7,122 nucleotides of DNA, from positions 1 through 7,122 of the forward strand of contig CAJXDD010000153.1 of NCBI GenBank assembly GCA_913052075.1, given 5' to 3'. Shown here one piece after another: positions 5,990 to 7,122 of the stretch; the stretch's first letter is position 1, and the number at the start of each line of letters is the position of its first letter. The position numbers and the translations under genes are program-made. The DNA is from UBA9926 sp913052075. GTDB taxonomy: Bacteria; Pseudomonadota; Gammaproteobacteria; Pseudomonadales; Azotimanducaceae. The notes under the pieces were generated by a model, which was given only the letters and a program-made list of their open reading frames with translations, was not told where the DNA came from and did no database searches.

Positions 5990-6202
5990 GTTGAGAACTC
6001 TAAGTGATTGAATCATCTCGGAATAAGCGCCGCTAGTATACGCCTCATTCGCCCTGATGAGCGATAGGGCTGGGTGATTAAGGGCGATAGGCAGGGGACT
6101 TGCTGATTGACCAGCAATCCGGTGGGCAGGTTCTTGCGCTAGCATATACCCCGACAGAACGGGTTAAATTGCGATGTGGGAACGGGCAAAGGGCTCAGCT
6201 AG
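5990..6202. other. Divergent argA / secretion-ATPase spacer
   Basis: This 213-base spacer carries the control regions of two divergent genes, or on the argA side an N-terminal extension if translation began at 6145. On the reverse strand TATACT (6040-6035) is a good -10-like hexamer about 46 bases before the argA ATG, but no -35 match lies at the right distance. On the forward strand AAAGGG (6188-6193) is a plausible ribosome-binding site 9 bases before the ATPase ATG. The only TGAAT-like half sites I see (for example near 6008-6012 on the forward strand) do not pair into an ArgR box. Confidence 0.4.
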
Positions 6203-7122
6203 ATGGCCGCAATAGACATTCGATTGAATATCACGGACCTGCTGCAAGGGTTGGTCAGTGAGGGGCGACTGGGTGCGGATGAGGCGGATCGAATCCGATT
6301 GAAATCCAGAACCACTGAGCAACGGTCATGGCACCCCATTGAGTTGATCGCTGAGGCCGACGCCCCTGACTTACAACAGCCTGGCGAACGATGGACGCTC
6401 GAGCGGCTGTCTCGCTGGCTTAGCGAGCACTATGAGCAACCCTATTTTCATATTGATCCACTAAAGATCGACACGCAGCAAGCGACGGGGGTGGTCTCAA
6501 GAGAGTTTGCCGAGCGTCATCAGATTCTCGCAGTAGAAATTACGGAGCGAGAAGTTCACGTCGTTAGCGCCGAACCAGAGGTAACGAGCTGGGAGGCGCT
6601 TGTGGAGCAAAGCCAGCCTGGCAAGTCCGTTCGGCGGCTCATCGCTAACCCAGCGGATATTCGGCGCTATACCACTGAATTTTATGCGGTCGCCCAAAGC
6701 GTCAAACGCGCGTCTGCCCAAGGCTTGACCACCAGCGGATTGAATAACCTTGAACAGATGCTGGTGCTTGGCGAGCTTGACGGTACTGAAGCGAATGACA
6801 CGCATATCGTCAACATTGTTGACTGGCTGCTTCAGTACGCTTTTGATCAACGCGCCAGCGATATCCACATCGAGCCGCGGCGTGATAAGGGGTCCATTCG
6901 CTTCCGGATTGATGGCGTGCTTCACACGGTGTACGAGCTGCCACTAGCGATCATCACGGCAGTCGTTTCAAGAATTAAGACGCTCGGACGAATGAATGTT
7001 GCCGAAAAGCGGCGACCCCAGGACGGGAGGCTGAAAACCCGTTCGCAATCAGGCAGAGAAGTTGAGCTGCGACTGTCGACCCTTCCCACTGCGCACGGGG
7101 AAAAAATGGTGTTGCGGATCTT
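6203..7122 (+). CDS. GspE/PulE/PilB-family secretion ATPase, N-terminal part (runs off the window)
   Basis: An open frame of 306 codons starts at ATG 6203, fixed by an in-frame TAG immediately before it (6200-6202) and by AAAGGG at 6188-6193. It continues past the window end. This family is the hexameric cytoplasmic ATPase that drives type II secretion pseudopilus or type IV pilus assembly through an inner-membrane platform protein. Residues about 60-165 resemble the GspE/MshE N-terminal domain (e.g. YEQPYFHIDP, 77-86; VVSREFAERHQILAV, 97-111). From about 197 the ATPase N-terminal module is very clear: HIVNIVDWLLQYAFDQRASDIHIEP (201-225), RFRIDGVLHTVYELP (233-247), SRIKTLGRMNVAEKRRPQDGR (256-276) and ELRLSTLPTAHGEKMVLRI (288-306). 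Walker A, the Asp box, Walker B and the zinc-binding CxxC motif would follow outside the window. I recall an orphan GspE/PulE-like ATPase gene a few genes from argA in Pseudomonas aeruginosa, which fits a stand-alone ATPase better than gspE of a full operon. Confidence 0.9.
   Translation, partial: MAAIDIRLNITDLLQGLVSEGRLGADEADRIRLKSRTTEQRSWHPIELIAEADAPDLQQPGERWTLERLSRWLSEHYEQPYFHIDPLKIDTQQATGVVSREFAERHQILAVEITEREVHVVSAEPEVTSWEALVEQSQPGKSVRRLIANPADIRRYTTEFYAVAQSVKRASAQGLTTSGLNNLEQMLVLGELDGTEANDTHIVNIVDWLLQYAFDQRASDIHIEPRRDKGSIRFRIDGVLHTVYELPLAIITAVVSRIKTLGRMNVAEKRRPQDGRLKTRSQSGREVELRLSTLPTAHGEKMVLRI

Noticed and set aside
6497..6925. 142-codon open frame on the reverse strand
   Set aside because: It is antisense to the GspE/PulE-type ATPase, whose conserved ASDIHIEP and RFRIDGVLH motifs are in the forward frame.

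Overview
The window looks like the chromosome of a free-living gammaproteobacterium, probably in the broad Pseudomonas/Oceanospirillales neighbourhood. The reasons are the order ptsP tail, NRDE (TANGO2-like) protein, lgt; a bifunctional amino-acid-kinase/GNAT ArgA; and an ArgA neighbour of the GspE/PulE ATPase type. All of these are familiar from gammaproteobacterial genomes, but this is recalled family knowledge and no database search was run. Base composition is near balanced by eye. I see no rRNA, tRNA, CRISPR array, insertion sequence or phage gene.

Layout. Bases 1-344 are the 3' end of ptsP (enzyme I of the nitrogen PTS). It converges on, and overlaps by 47 bases, a reverse-strand NRDE-family gene (298-1038). 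A 135-base divergent spacer follows, then lgt (1174-1947) and, after 126 bases, fabV (2074-3273), both forward. The 350-base stretch 3274-3623 holds no intact gene. It carries a recognisable but frameshifted N-terminal fragment of a MASE2 membrane sensor domain, the kind fused to diguanylate cyclases, and then a strong -10 box for hemE (3624-4670). hemE converges on argA (reverse, 5989-4715) with only 44 bases between them. A 213-base divergent spacer separates argA from a forward GspE/PulE-type secretion ATPase (6203 onward) that runs off the window before its Walker A motif.

The genes are mostly unlinked housekeeping functions: nitrogen-PTS signalling, lipoprotein diacylglyceryl transfer, the last step of the fatty-acid elongation cycle, heme synthesis, the first step of arginine synthesis, and a type II secretion/type IV pilus-like motor. 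Lgt and FabV are both tied to the membrane lipid economy and may be co-transcribed; the others are separated by strand changes.

I did not find a convincing new multi-gene system. The observations most worth a second look are the MASE2 relic upstream of hemE, a HemE whose motifs resemble the planctomycete/acidobacterial/actinobacterial style rather than the enterobacterial/pseudomonad style, and an ArgA whose kinase-like domain has lost the usual HGxRPQI motif and carries a small STDSK duplication.
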